Of a DNA stretch of 12,100 bases, positions 5,682-12,100 are shown piece after piece. Position 1 is the first letter of the stretch; every line of letters starts with the position of its first letter. The notes under the pieces were generated by a model that was not told where the DNA came from, searched no databases, and saw only the letters and a program-made list of their open reading frames with translations. Source of the stretch: Burkholderiales bacterium. GTDB taxonomy: Bacteria > Pseudomonadota > Gammaproteobacteria > Burkholderiales > JACMKV01. Where the stretch lies: the NCBI GenBank assembly GCA_014379915.1, contig JACMKV010000173.1, positions 1 to 12,100 on the forward strand, given 5' to 3'. A program made the position numbers and the translations under genes.

Positions 5682-6227
5682 ATGGCACAAGACAGCACTC
5701 ATCTCATCTGGATCGATATGGAAATGAGCGGGCTCAGTCCCGAGCGCGACACCATACTCGAGATCGCGCTGGTCGTGACCAACGCCCAACTCGAGACGGT
5801 TGCCGAAGCGCCGGTGCTGGTCGTCCACCAGCCGGCCGAGGTACTGGATGCGATGGATGACTGGAATAAGTCGACGCATGCGAAATCAGGGCTGATCGCG
5901 AAAGTTCAGGCGTCAACCTTGACGGCGGCAGAGGTTGAAACGCGGATGGTCGAGTTTCTGGCGCAATATTCGCCGGCCGGAAGCTCGCCGATGTGCGGTA
6001 ACTCGATCTGCCAGGATCGCCGCTTCCTGGCGCGGCATATGCCCGCGCTCGAAGGCTGTTTTCATTATCGTAACCTGGACGTCAGCACGCTGAAGGAGCT
6101 CGTCAAACGTTGGCGGCCCGAGCTCGTCTCCGGTTTTACCAAGCACGGCAAGCACGAGGCGCTGGCCGACATTCACGAATCGATCGCCGAGCTCAAGTAT
6201 TACCGCGAGCATTTCATACGCGGCTGA
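5682..6227 (+). CDS. orn: Oligoribonuclease
   Basis: This 181-residue protein is a DEDDh 3'-5' exoribonuclease that degrades the last two-to-five-nucleotide RNA fragments and linear dinucleotides such as pGpG. All catalytic motifs are present: Asp12 and Glu14 in WIDMEMSGL (10-18), Asp112 in CGNSICQDRRF (105-115), and His158 and Asp163 in KHEALADIHES (157-167). The conserved HYRNLDVSTLKEL segment (128-140) is also visible. Length and start match the family. No clear Shine-Dalgarno precedes ATG 5682, yet the MAQDSTHLIWIDMEM opening is typical, so the start is secure. It is divergent from the M48 peptidase and is followed, 157 bases on, by the retropepsin-like gene. Confidence 0.97.
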   Translation: MAQDSTHLIWIDMEMSGLSPERDTILEIALVVTNAQLETVAEAPVLVVHQPAEVLDAMDDWNKSTHAKSGLIAKVQASTLTAAEVETRMVEFLAQYSPAGSSPMCGNSICQDRRFLARHMPALEGCFHYRNLDVSTLKELVKRWRPELVSGFTKHGKHEALADIHESIAELKYYREHFIRG

Positions 6228-6230
6228 GCG

Positions 6231-6248
6231 ATTGCAAAGCAATGACGG
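6231..6248. repeat. Inverted fragment of the CCGTCATTGC dispersed repeat
   Basis: GCAATGACGG at 6239-6248 is the reverse complement of CCGTCATTGC at 3794-3803. The arms ATTGC and GCAAT (6231-6243) form a small hairpin. It begins four bases after the orn stop codon, a typical site for such repeats. Confidence 0.45.
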
Positions 6249-6384
6249 CTTATCTCGCCAGTGTTCCCTCAGCAAGTCAGCCAAGGCGGGCCCCATCCCG
6301 CAACCCTCAGAACTTCCGGGCAGCGCCGAACCGTGGGCGTCTCGCGCTCTCTAAGAACTTCTTCCTCACAAGATTTCCGAGCGC

Positions 6385-6903
6385 ATGAATAACACTTCAA
6401 ATCCCCATCGCCGTTCAGGGATCGCGATGCTGGTCGTAGCCTGGCTGCTGCTGTTCGGCGGCGGCTACTGGTTCTTCGAGAACTGGAGCGCACGGCAATA
6501 CAATCCAAACGCCGACCTTGCGCAGCAACAAGACGTTGCGGAAGTCGTGCTCAAACGCAACCGCCAGGGCCACTATGTTGCCGGCGGCGAAATTAATGGT
6601 CAGCCCGTGACTTTCCTGCTCGACACCGGGGCTTCGCAAATTGCGCTCTCGACCAGGCTGGCGCGCGAGCTTGGCCTGAAATTTCGCGGTGAAGTGACCG
6701 TGCAGACCGCCAATGGTTATGTCAGCGGTTTTCAAACTCGCCTCGAAAGCGTACGCCTCGGTTCTATCGAGCTGCGCGATGTCGCCGCACTCGCCGCCGA
6801 TGGCATCGACTACGAGACAGTACTGCTTGGCATGAGTTTTCTAAGGCGCGTCGAGTTCTCGCAGCGCGGCTCGCTCCTCACGCTGAAGCCGATCGCGGAC
6901 TAG
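6385..6903 (+). CDS. Membrane-anchored retropepsin-like aspartic protease
   Basis: This 172-residue protein has a single N-terminal membrane segment (residues 12-31, GIAMLVVAWLLLFGGGYWFF) and a periplasmic retropepsin-like domain. The catalytic motif is FLLDTGASQIALS, with Asp80 in DTGAS. The family block LLGMSFLRRVEF lies at 147-158 and a flap-like TANGYVSGF at 108-116. It matches the bacterial clan AA family described as TIGR02281. One domain carries one catalytic Asp, so, like retroviral proteases, it should act as a dimer; the substrate is unknown. ATG 6385 has only a weak ribosome site (CGAGCGC), but the anchor is well placed behind it. It lies between orn and glgP on the same strand. 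Confidence 0.9.
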   Translation: MNNTSNPHRRSGIAMLVVAWLLLFGGGYWFFENWSARQYNPNADLAQQQDVAEVVLKRNRQGHYVAGGEINGQPVTFLLDTGASQIALSTRLARELGLKFRGEVTVQTANGYVSGFQTRLESVRLGSIELRDVAALAADGIDYETVLLGMSFLRRVEFSQRGSLLTLKPIAD

Positions 6904-7013
6904 AAGATCGCGTATCACCAGATCGCGATCCACCGCGCGCCCCCGCCATCGCCGAGCGCGTCTGCGGTCGCAACAAATGTGCGGGCCTGCGATCTCGCGT
7001 TGCGTCAATCAGC

Positions 7014-7019
7014 TACAAT
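7014..7019 (+). promoter_or_regulatory. Candidate -10 element upstream of glgP
   Basis: TACAAT (5/6 to consensus) lies 33 bases before ATG 7053. No good -35 element was found at the right distance, so this is tentative. Confidence 0.25.
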
Positions 7020-7039
7020 CCCGAGTTACCCACGCACGC

Positions 7040-7043
7040 CGGA
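7040..7043 (+). promoter_or_regulatory. Ribosome binding site of glgP
   Basis: GGAG lies nine bases before ATG 7053 and supports this start for the phosphorylase. Confidence 0.55.
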
Positions 7044-7052
7044 GCAAAGTCC

Positions 7053-9611
7053 ATGCGACGCAGTACTGCGCACATCATCGAAGTCAAACCGAAGATCCCG
7101 GCGCGCCTAGCACGTCTCGAAGAAATCGCGAACAATCTCTGGTACAGCTGGGATAAGCCGACGCGGACCCTGTTTGCGCGCATGCACCCCGGCTTGTGGG
7201 ATTCCGTCGGACACAACCCGAAAGCGTTCCTGAAACGCATCGACGAGCATCGCCTGAACGAGGCCGCCGACGATCCGGTTTTTCTCGGCAACTTCAATCG
7301 AGTGCTTTCGGAATACGACACGTATCACAATGAACCTCTGCGCCGCAACGGCTCCGAGTGGTTGCGGCAGAACGATACAATCGCTTATTTCTGCGCCGAG
7401 TTCGGCTTCCATGAAAGCTTCCCGATTTACTCGGGCGGCCTCGGCATTCTCGCCGGCGACCATTGCAAATCAGCCAGCGACATGCGCTTGCCGCTGGTCG
7501 GCGTCGGCCTGCTCTACCGGCAAGGTTACTTCCACCAAACCATCGATCACGAAGGCCGGCAACAGGCCGCGTACACCGATTCGGATTTCGACGACTTGCC
7601 GATCGCGCCGGTATTGCGCGGCGACGGCTCGGATTTGCACGTGCGTGTCGAATTGCCCGGGCGCGACGTCGCGGTCAAGGTGTGGCGCACGCGCGTCGGC
7701 CACATCAAGCTGTTCCTGCTCGATACCGATCTCGAAGAAAACTCGGCGCACGATCGCGATATCGCGCACCGCTTGTACGGCGGCGACCGGTCGACCCGCA
7801 TCGAACAGGAAATCGTGCTCGGCATCGGCGGCGTGCGCGCGCTCAACGAAATGAATATTCTGCCTTCGGTCTGGCACATCAACGAAGGTCACGCCGCGTT
7901 CTTGTTGATCGAGCGCATGCGCAAGCTGGTCTCTCAAGGACTCGATTTTCCCACCGCGCTCGAAGCCGTCGCTGTCAACACCGTGTTCACCACGCATACG
8001 CCGGTCGCGGCCGGCCACGATCATTTCGACCAGGCGATGATTTCGTCGTATTTCGATCGCTGCTGCGCCGACCTGAAGATCGACAAGGACGAATTCTTCG
8101 AACTCGGCCGCGCGCCCGGCGATCCCGAATTCAATATGACCGCGCTGGCCATTCGCGTATCGCGTTTTCATAACGGCGTCAGCCGCATTCACGGCGGCGT
8201 CTCGGCGCAAAATTGCAGCGGGCTGTGGCCGCAGATCGAGCCGCAGGAAAACCCGATCGGCTACATCACGAACGGCGTGCACGTCGCGACTTTCCTGGCG
8301 CAGGAATGGGCGGATTTGTTCGAACGCTTTCTCGGCTTCGAATGGACGCACAAGATGAGCGACCGCGCGTTTTGGCAGCGCATCAACGAGATCCCCGATC
8401 ATCTGTTTTGGAGCATGCGCCAGGCGCTGAAGTCGCAGATGCTGTATCTCGTGCGCCATCGCGTGGCAGAGCAGCACTATCGCAACCATGGTTCCGAGGC
8501 GCATCTGGAGCGGCTCCTGAAGTTTGCCGATCCAGTCAATCCGAGCGTGCTGACAATAGGATTTGCGCGCCGCTTTGCGACGTATAAAAGGTCGACGCTG
8601 CTGTTCGACAACCTCGATTGGTTGCGTGAAATCATCGGCGATCCGAAGCGCCCGGTGCTGCTCATTTTTGCCGGCAAGGCGCATCCGGCCGACGAGCCCG
8701 GCCAGGCGTTAATCGGCCGGCTGACGCAAATTTCGCGCATGCCTGAGTTCGAAGGCCGGCTGCTGCTGCTCGAAGGCTACGATACGCGGATGGCGAGGCG
8801 GCTGGTGTCGGGTGTCGATGTGTGGTTGAACAATCCGGTCTATCCGCTGGAAGCGTCGGGCACTTCGGGAATCAAGGCCGGGATCAACGGCGTGATCAAT
8901 CTCAGCGTGCTGGACGGCTGGTGGGGCGAAGGCTACGACGGTTCGAACGGCTGGGCGATCAAACCGGCATCGCAAATGCTCGATGACAACCGGCGCAACG
9001 CCGAAGAGGGCCAAACGCTATACGAGATTCTGCAGGACCAGGTGCTTCCGCTTTACTACCAATCGAATAACGTCGGCTATTCGCCTGGTTGGGTTGCCAT
9101 GGCCAAGCATTCGATCGCGAGTCTGTTGCCGCGTTTTTCTTCGGCGCGCATGGTCGCTGAATACCTGGCCAAATTCTATCTACCCGCGACGCAACAAGGC
9201 CGCCGCTACGCGCACGGCGAGTTCGCCAACGCTAAACTGATCGCTGCGTGGAAGAGCCGCGTGCGCGCGGCTTGGCCCGGCGTCGTGTTGCGCGGATTGA
9301 ATGTAGTGCCGCGAAGTATCGCTTTCGGCGAAAGCCTGCGCTTCGATGTGGCGATAAAGCTGAATGGCCTGAAGGCCGAAGACGTCGTGATCGAAATGCT
9401 CGTGGCACGCCAATCCAAGGTCGACAAGCTGAAGGAATCGACGCGCCATCGCTTCGAATCGATTGGCGTGAAAAACGAGGCTGGCGAGAATTTGTTCGCG
9501 CTCGAGTTGACGCCAAAACTGTGCGGCAAACTCGAATACAGGATACGTGTTTATCCGCACCACGAACTGCTGACTCACCCGTTGGAGATGGGCATGATGG
9601 TGTGGCTTTAG
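7053..9611 (+). CDS. glgP: Alpha-glucan phosphorylase (GT35, DUF3417-containing type)
   Basis: The 852-residue enzyme removes terminal alpha-1,4 glucose units from glycogen or maltodextrins as glucose-1-phosphate, using PLP. Residues about 13-120 form the N-terminal DUF3417 domain (IANNLWYSWDKPTRTLF). The catalytic region begins YFCAEFGFHESFPIYSGGLG (112-131), with GDHCKSASD following. HINEGHAAFLLIER and TTHTPVAAGHDHF are typical. The PLP lysine is predicted at Lys608, in EASGTSGIKAGINGVINL, equivalent to the classical EASGTGNMK motif. This is the short bacterial/archaeal form described as TIGR02094, not the E. coli-like form. GGAG nine bases before ATG 7053 supports the start. It converges on glgA. 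The symbol glgP is used in the general sense; a maltodextrin-phosphorylase role is possible. Confidence 0.95.
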   Translation: MRRSTAHIIEVKPKIPARLARLEEIANNLWYSWDKPTRTLFARMHPGLWDSVGHNPKAFLKRIDEHRLNEAADDPVFLGNFNRVLSEYDTYHNEPLRRNGSEWLRQNDTIAYFCAEFGFHESFPIYSGGLGILAGDHCKSASDMRLPLVGVGLLYRQGYFHQTIDHEGRQQAAYTDSDFDDLPIAPVLRGDGSDLHVRVELPGRDVAVKVWRTRVGHIKLFLLDTDLEENSAHDRDIAHRLYGGDRSTRIEQEIVLGIGGVRALNEMNILPSVWHINEGHAAFLLIERMRKLVSQGLDFPTALEAVAVNTVFTTHTPVAAGHDHFDQAMISSYFDRCCADLKIDKDEFFELGRAPGDPEFNMTALAIRVSRFHNGVSRIHGGVSAQNCSGLWPQIEPQENPIGYITNGVHVATFLAQEWADLFERFLGFEWTHKMSDRAFWQRINEIPDHLFWSMRQALKSQMLYLVRHRVAEQHYRNHGSEAHLERLLKFADPVNPSVLTIGFARRFATYKRSTLLFDNLDWLREIIGDPKRPVLLIFAGKAHPADEPGQALIGRLTQISRMPEFEGRLLLLEGYDTRMARRLVSGVDVWLNNPVYPLEASGTSGIKAGINGVINLSVLDGWWGEGYDGSNGWAIKPASQMLDDNRRNAEEGQTLYEILQDQVLPLYYQSNNVGYSPGWVAMAKHSIASLLPRFSSARMVAEYLAKFYLPATQQGRRYAHGEFANAKLIAAWKSRVRAAWPGVVLRGLNVVPRSIAFGESLRFDVAIKLNGLKAEDVVIEMLVARQSKVDKLKESTRHRFESIGVKNEAGENLFALELTPKLCGKLEYRIRVYPHHELLTHPLEMGMMVWL

Positions 9612-9898
9612 CACGGTTTCAACCACTGCGCCGCCGCGGCCGAACGCGACTGGCGTTGCCCAATCGTTGCTCGGCTCGGAACCAGGACATTCAGCACCTA
9701 GCAGTGTCTGCGCGCGAGCGTGCTTCTTTCCGCTCCTGTCCAAGGAGGGCAGACACGCAGTGGCGGGGTGGGGAGTCCTTGAAAAGGAGGGAAAACCGAA
9801 CCGCCCACGCGCTTCGCGTCGGCCCCTCCTTTGAGAGGAGGGAGAAAGCTAGCATCCCCTCTGACTTTGCGTCCACGTTCCAAGCGGGCTCGGCAAGC
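9612..9898. other. Intergenic region between convergent glgP and glgA with hairpins
   Basis: No gene is seen in these 287 bases. The stretch from about 9735 to 9845 is rich in AGGAGGG and CCCTCCT words, resembling the CCCTCC/GGAGGG dispersed repeats found in many proteobacterial genomes. Inverted repeats include GTGTCTGC (9704-9711) with GCAGACAC (9749-9756), CTCCT with AGGAG inside that loop, and CCCTCCT (9824-9830) with AGGAGGG (9836-9842). None has a T-run, but they could jointly act as a transcription-end region for both genes. Confidence 0.5.
9824..9842. repeat. Hairpin within the GGAGGG-type repeat
   Basis: The arms CCCTCCT and AGGAGGG pair perfectly over seven bases with a five-base loop. 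It lies 57 bases past the glgA stop. Confidence 0.45.
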
Positions 9899-11425
9899 TC
9901 AATCTTTCCAGTGCTTGTCCAGCAGCAATCGATACGTTTCCAGGTATTGCCGCGCGCTTGCCTTCCAGCTGAAGTCACGGCCCATGCCGTTTCGTTGAAT
10001 TTCTCGCCACAGCGGCTTATCGCGCCAGGCAGCGATGGCTCGAATGACTGCCGCAAGGAAATCGGCGTCGGTCGCGTCGCGGAATACGAAGCCAGTCGGC
10101 CGATCGCTGTCGTTGGCCATTGCGCCGTCGCAGTCGACGACCGAATCGGCAAGCCCGCCGGTCGCGCGCACGACAGGCGGCGTCCCGTAACGCTGGCTGT
10201 ACATCTGGTTCAATCCGCACGGTTCGAAGCGCGACGGCATCAGAAACATATCCGAGCCGGCTTCGATCAGATGAGCGAGCGCTTCGTCGAATTCGTGGCT
10301 GACCGCGATGCGGTCCGGCTGTCGCCTCGCCAAGTCGTCGAGGCTTTTCTGCAATTCGGCATCGCCGCTGCCGAGGATGGCGATTTGGGCAGGAGTTGCA
10401 ACAAGCCGGGCCGCCATCTCGATCAGCAGGTCGAGGCCTTTCTGGTGCGTGATGCGGCTCACCACGCCGAGCAGCGGAATTTGCGCATCGGCCGCCAGTC
10501 CAAGCCGGTTCTGAAGCGCCAGCTTGTTGGCCGCCTTATCCTCCAGGGTTAGCGCGGTGTAGCGTTGCGGAATAAGCGGGTCCCGCGCCGGGTCCCACGT
10601 CTCGTCATCGATGCCGTTGAGGATTCCCCAGAGCACGCCGGCCCGGCTCTTCAACAGCCCTTGCATGCCGAAGCCGAGCGCTTCGGTCTGAATCTCACTG
10701 GCGTAGGTCGGGCTGACCGTATTAATCCCATCTGCATAAAACAACCCGGCCTTCAGAAACGACATGTTGCCGTGAAATTCGAGTCCGTCGATGGCGAATG
10801 ACGCGGCGGGCAGACCGAGTTCGGCGACAGACGATGGCGGAAAAATTCCCTGGAACGCAAGGTTGTGCACCGTGAACAGCGTGCGTGCCGATGCAGAGGA
10901 CGCTCCGGCGTCGGTTAATTGTAGATACGCCGGAATCAGCCCGCATTGCCAGTCATTGCCATGCACGATGTTTGGCCGCCACGACAGGGGGCTTTCTTCG
11001 CCGGCCAGCAGCGCGGCAACGCGCGACAAGAAACCGAAGCGCAGCGCGTTGTCCGGCCAGTCGGCGCCTTGCCCATCCTGGTAGGGCCCGCCGCTCCTCT
11101 GAAACAAGGGTGGGCAGGCGATCGTCAGCAGCGGTACGCCGCTTGGGAGCCTGGCGGAAAGCAGGGTCGCCGGCGGGAAGTGCGGTAACACGATGGCCGC
11201 GAGCTTGCGCTTGTAGCGCAGCCCGGACAGCGCGCTGTCATAGCCTGGAACGAGTACGCGCACGTCCACACCCATTTCACGTAATGCCGGCGGCAAGGAG
11301 GCACTGACGTCGGCAAGCCCGCCGGTTTTGATCAGCGGCGCGATTTCCGAGGTAACGTATAGAACGCGCACCGGATGGGGCGCGGTTTGCCTGCTTTGGC
11401 GTTTACTCGAGGCGAATTTCGCCAT
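9899..11425 (-). CDS. glgA: Glycogen synthase (ADP-glucose, GT5)
   Basis: The 508-residue protein extends alpha-1,4-glucan from ADP-glucose. The GT-B fold motifs are complete: KTGGLADV at 33-40 (substrate-binding loop), HGNDWQCGLIP at 155-165, TVHNLAFQG at 185-193, SRITHQKGLDLL at 323-334 (Arg and Lys for phosphate contacts), and RFEPCGLNQ at 399-407 with Glu401. TGGLADSV follows at 422-429. Length is a little above the usual 475-490 because of an N-terminal extension of about 18 residues rich in Ser, Lys and Arg; the core starts at VRVLYVTSE. ATG 11425 has no clear ribosome site, but it overlaps the preceding DUF6494 gene by 23 bases, so translational coupling is likely. A start at the GTG of VRVLYV remains possible. 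Confidence 0.96.
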   Translation of the reverse strand: MAKFASSKRQSRQTAPHPVRVLYVTSEIAPLIKTGGLADVSASLPPALREMGVDVRVLVPGYDSALSGLRYKRKLAAIVLPHFPPATLLSARLPSGVPLLTIACPPLFQRSGGPYQDGQGADWPDNALRFGFLSRVAALLAGEESPLSWRPNIVHGNDWQCGLIPAYLQLTDAGASSASARTLFTVHNLAFQGIFPPSSVAELGLPAASFAIDGLEFHGNMSFLKAGLFYADGINTVSPTYASEIQTEALGFGMQGLLKSRAGVLWGILNGIDDETWDPARDPLIPQRYTALTLEDKAANKLALQNRLGLAADAQIPLLGVVSRITHQKGLDLLIEMAARLVATPAQIAILGSGDAELQKSLDDLARRQPDRIAVSHEFDEALAHLIEAGSDMFLMPSRFEPCGLNQMYSQRYGTPPVVRATGGLADSVVDCDGAMANDSDRPTGFVFRDATDADFLAAVIRAIAAWRDKPLWREIQRNGMGRDFSWKASARQYLETYRLLLDKHWKD

Positions 11426-11609
11426 CGAAGGTGATATCGAGATCGATTTCGTCTATGCGCAACTGCATGCGCGCGGGAAATGATGTATTGCCGCCGATTT
11501 TCTTTTCGGCCAGTGCGCGGCCGACCGCCTGCTCGATTTCATGCTGCGATTTCACGCCGACCATCTTAAGAAACTTGCGTATGCTGATGTTGAAGGTGTC
11601 TTCATTCAT
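11403..11609 (-). CDS. DUF6494-family small protein
   Basis: The 68-residue protein resembles the DUF6494 family: MNEDTFNISIRKFLKMVGV, then a helical segment (SQHEIEQAVGRALAEKK) and a C-terminal strand region (ARMQLRIDEIDLDITFDGEI). It is soluble, with no signal or membrane segment. Its function is unknown. The frame is open to 11636, but ATG 11609 is chosen because it gives the family-like MNEDTFN start and AGAGG lies just upstream. The stop falls inside glgA, overlapping it by 23 bases, so the two are almost certainly co-transcribed. That context suggests, without proving, a role linked to glycogen synthesis. Confidence 0.85.
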   Translation of the reverse strand: MNEDTFNISIRKFLKMVGVKSQHEIEQAVGRALAEKKIGGNTSFPARMQLRIDEIDLDITFDGEIRLE

Positions 11610-11871
11610 GGCGCGCCTCTGTGGGGGAATTCTCACGCCATTATCGATGCATTCAGTTTGCGGCGTCCAGTTAGTGCCCTGAGTTGCGTGTCGCTATAGA
11701 AAAGATGCCGAGATCGCCGCCATACCGCATTGTGTAGCCTCGCCAGGCGTACAACCCGAGTGGTTCGCGCCGCCTGTTTGCACCTCTTGTGGCGCCGATT
11801 TCGGCACTTTTCATTGCCAACCTCAGGGGTCATCTGATTAATCCGCGAACTAGCAACTCAGGACCATACAA
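11610..11871. other. Intergenic region between pgi and the DUF6494-glgA unit
   Basis: These 262 bases hold the candidate promoter described separately. A minus-strand frame at 11633-11833 is arginine-rich and of no recognisable family, and is not called as a gene. Confidence 0.4.
11640..11669 (-). promoter_or_regulatory. Candidate promoter of the DUF6494-glgA unit
   Basis: On the minus strand GATAAT (11645-11640, 5/6) lies 18 bases after TGGACG (11669-11664, 4/6). The start of the DUF6494 gene is 30 bases further on. Plausible by position, modest by sequence. Confidence 0.35.
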
Positions 11872-12100
11872 CTAGCGCCACCGCTTGTAAGCGTTGATCA
11901 AGCCATTGGTCGATGCATCATGCGCCGCCACCGGTTGGTCATCTTCGAGTTCAGGCAGAATTTTGTTAGCAAGTTCTTTGCCGAGTTCCACGCCCCATTG
12001 ATCGAACGAATTGACGTCCCAGATCACGCCTTGTACAAATACCTTGTGCTCGTATAGCGCGATCAGGCTGCCGAGCGTTTGTGGATCGAGCTTGCCCAGA
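11872..12100 (-). CDS. pgi: Glucose-6-phosphate isomerase, C-terminal part (cut by window edge)
   Basis: About 75 C-terminal residues are visible, with the start of the gene beyond the right edge. The segment LIALYEHKVFVQGVIW followed by DVNSFDQWGVELGKELA is the highly conserved C-terminal signature of phosphoglucose isomerase, including the lysine-containing Q-W-G-V-E-L-G-K block that lies near the active site. The chain ends STNGLINAYKRWR with a TAG at 11874-11872. The enzyme interconverts glucose-6-phosphate and fructose-6-phosphate in the cytoplasm. It lies upstream of the DUF6494-glgA pair on the same strand, 262 bases away, completing a glycogen/hexose-phosphate cluster. Confidence 0.95.
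   Translation of the reverse strand, partial: LGKLDPQTLGSLIALYEHKVFVQGVIWDVNSFDQWGVELGKELANKILPELEDDQPVAAHDASTNGLINAYKRWR

Noticed and set aside
7470..8684. 404-residue minus-strand open frame
   Set aside because: It is fully antisense to glgP, whose motifs are continuous and conserved. No domain was recognised.
9248..10552. 434-residue plus-strand open frame
   Set aside because: It covers the 3' end of glgP, the intergenic repeat and the antisense of glgA. Composition is arginine-rich with no recognisable domain, as expected for a shadow frame in GC-rich DNA.
11633..11833. 66-residue minus-strand open frame between pgi and the DUF6494 gene
   Set aside because: It is arginine-rich, with no family resemblance or good ribosome site, and it overlaps the candidate promoter.

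Overview
The window looks like a stretch of ordinary chromosome from a GC-rich proteobacterium. It is most likely a betaproteobacterium (Nitrosomonadales/Burkholderiales-like). That placement is inference from family resemblance: a CobD/CbiB-family membrane protein, an M48 peptidase divergent from orn, a Gre-like protein starting MSRAFVKEDD, a single-pass retropepsin-like protease, a DUF6494 protein and a DUF3417-type glucan phosphorylase. No rRNA, tRNA or CRISPR array was seen.

Region by region: (1) 1-260 is the right end of an IS481-family insertion sequence, cut by the window edge. It abuts a small minus-strand gene (254-502) that looks clipped by the element. (2) 569-847 is a small helical protein divergent from that gene, followed by a 263-bp gap and a single-RRM RNA-binding protein (1111-1380). 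(3) 1510-2648 holds a minus-strand single-TM protein of unknown function and a divergent GreA/GreB-like factor. Between them lie a candidate promoter, a palindrome shared with the RRM leader and a 22-bp tandem repeat. (4) 2841-3788 is the CobD/CbiB-family membrane protein. It converges on a minus-strand pair, an M48 zinc metallopeptidase followed closely by a small periplasmic cytochrome c. (5) Divergent from that pair is orn (5682-6227), then the retropepsin-like protease (6385-6903). (6) 7053-12100 is a glycogen/hexose-phosphate block: glgP on plus, converging on glgA, a small DUF6494 gene overlapping the start of glgA, and the 3' end of pgi on minus.

The clearest functional theme is storage polysaccharide. 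GlgA builds alpha-1,4-glucan from ADP-glucose, GlgP releases glucose-1-phosphate from it, and Pgi links glucose-6-phosphate to fructose-6-phosphate. The DUF6494 gene sits directly upstream of glgA and overlaps it by 23 bases, so a link to glycogen synthesis is worth testing. Orn finishes RNA and linear dinucleotide degradation. The RRM and Gre-like proteins are RNA- or RNA-polymerase-directed.

I see no convincing new multi-gene system. The better leads are small: the DUF6494-glgA overlap, the peptidase-cytochrome c coupling, a Gre-like protein without the canonical acidic tip motif, an IS end that seems to supply a host gene's stop codon, and several short repeats in divergent promoter regions.
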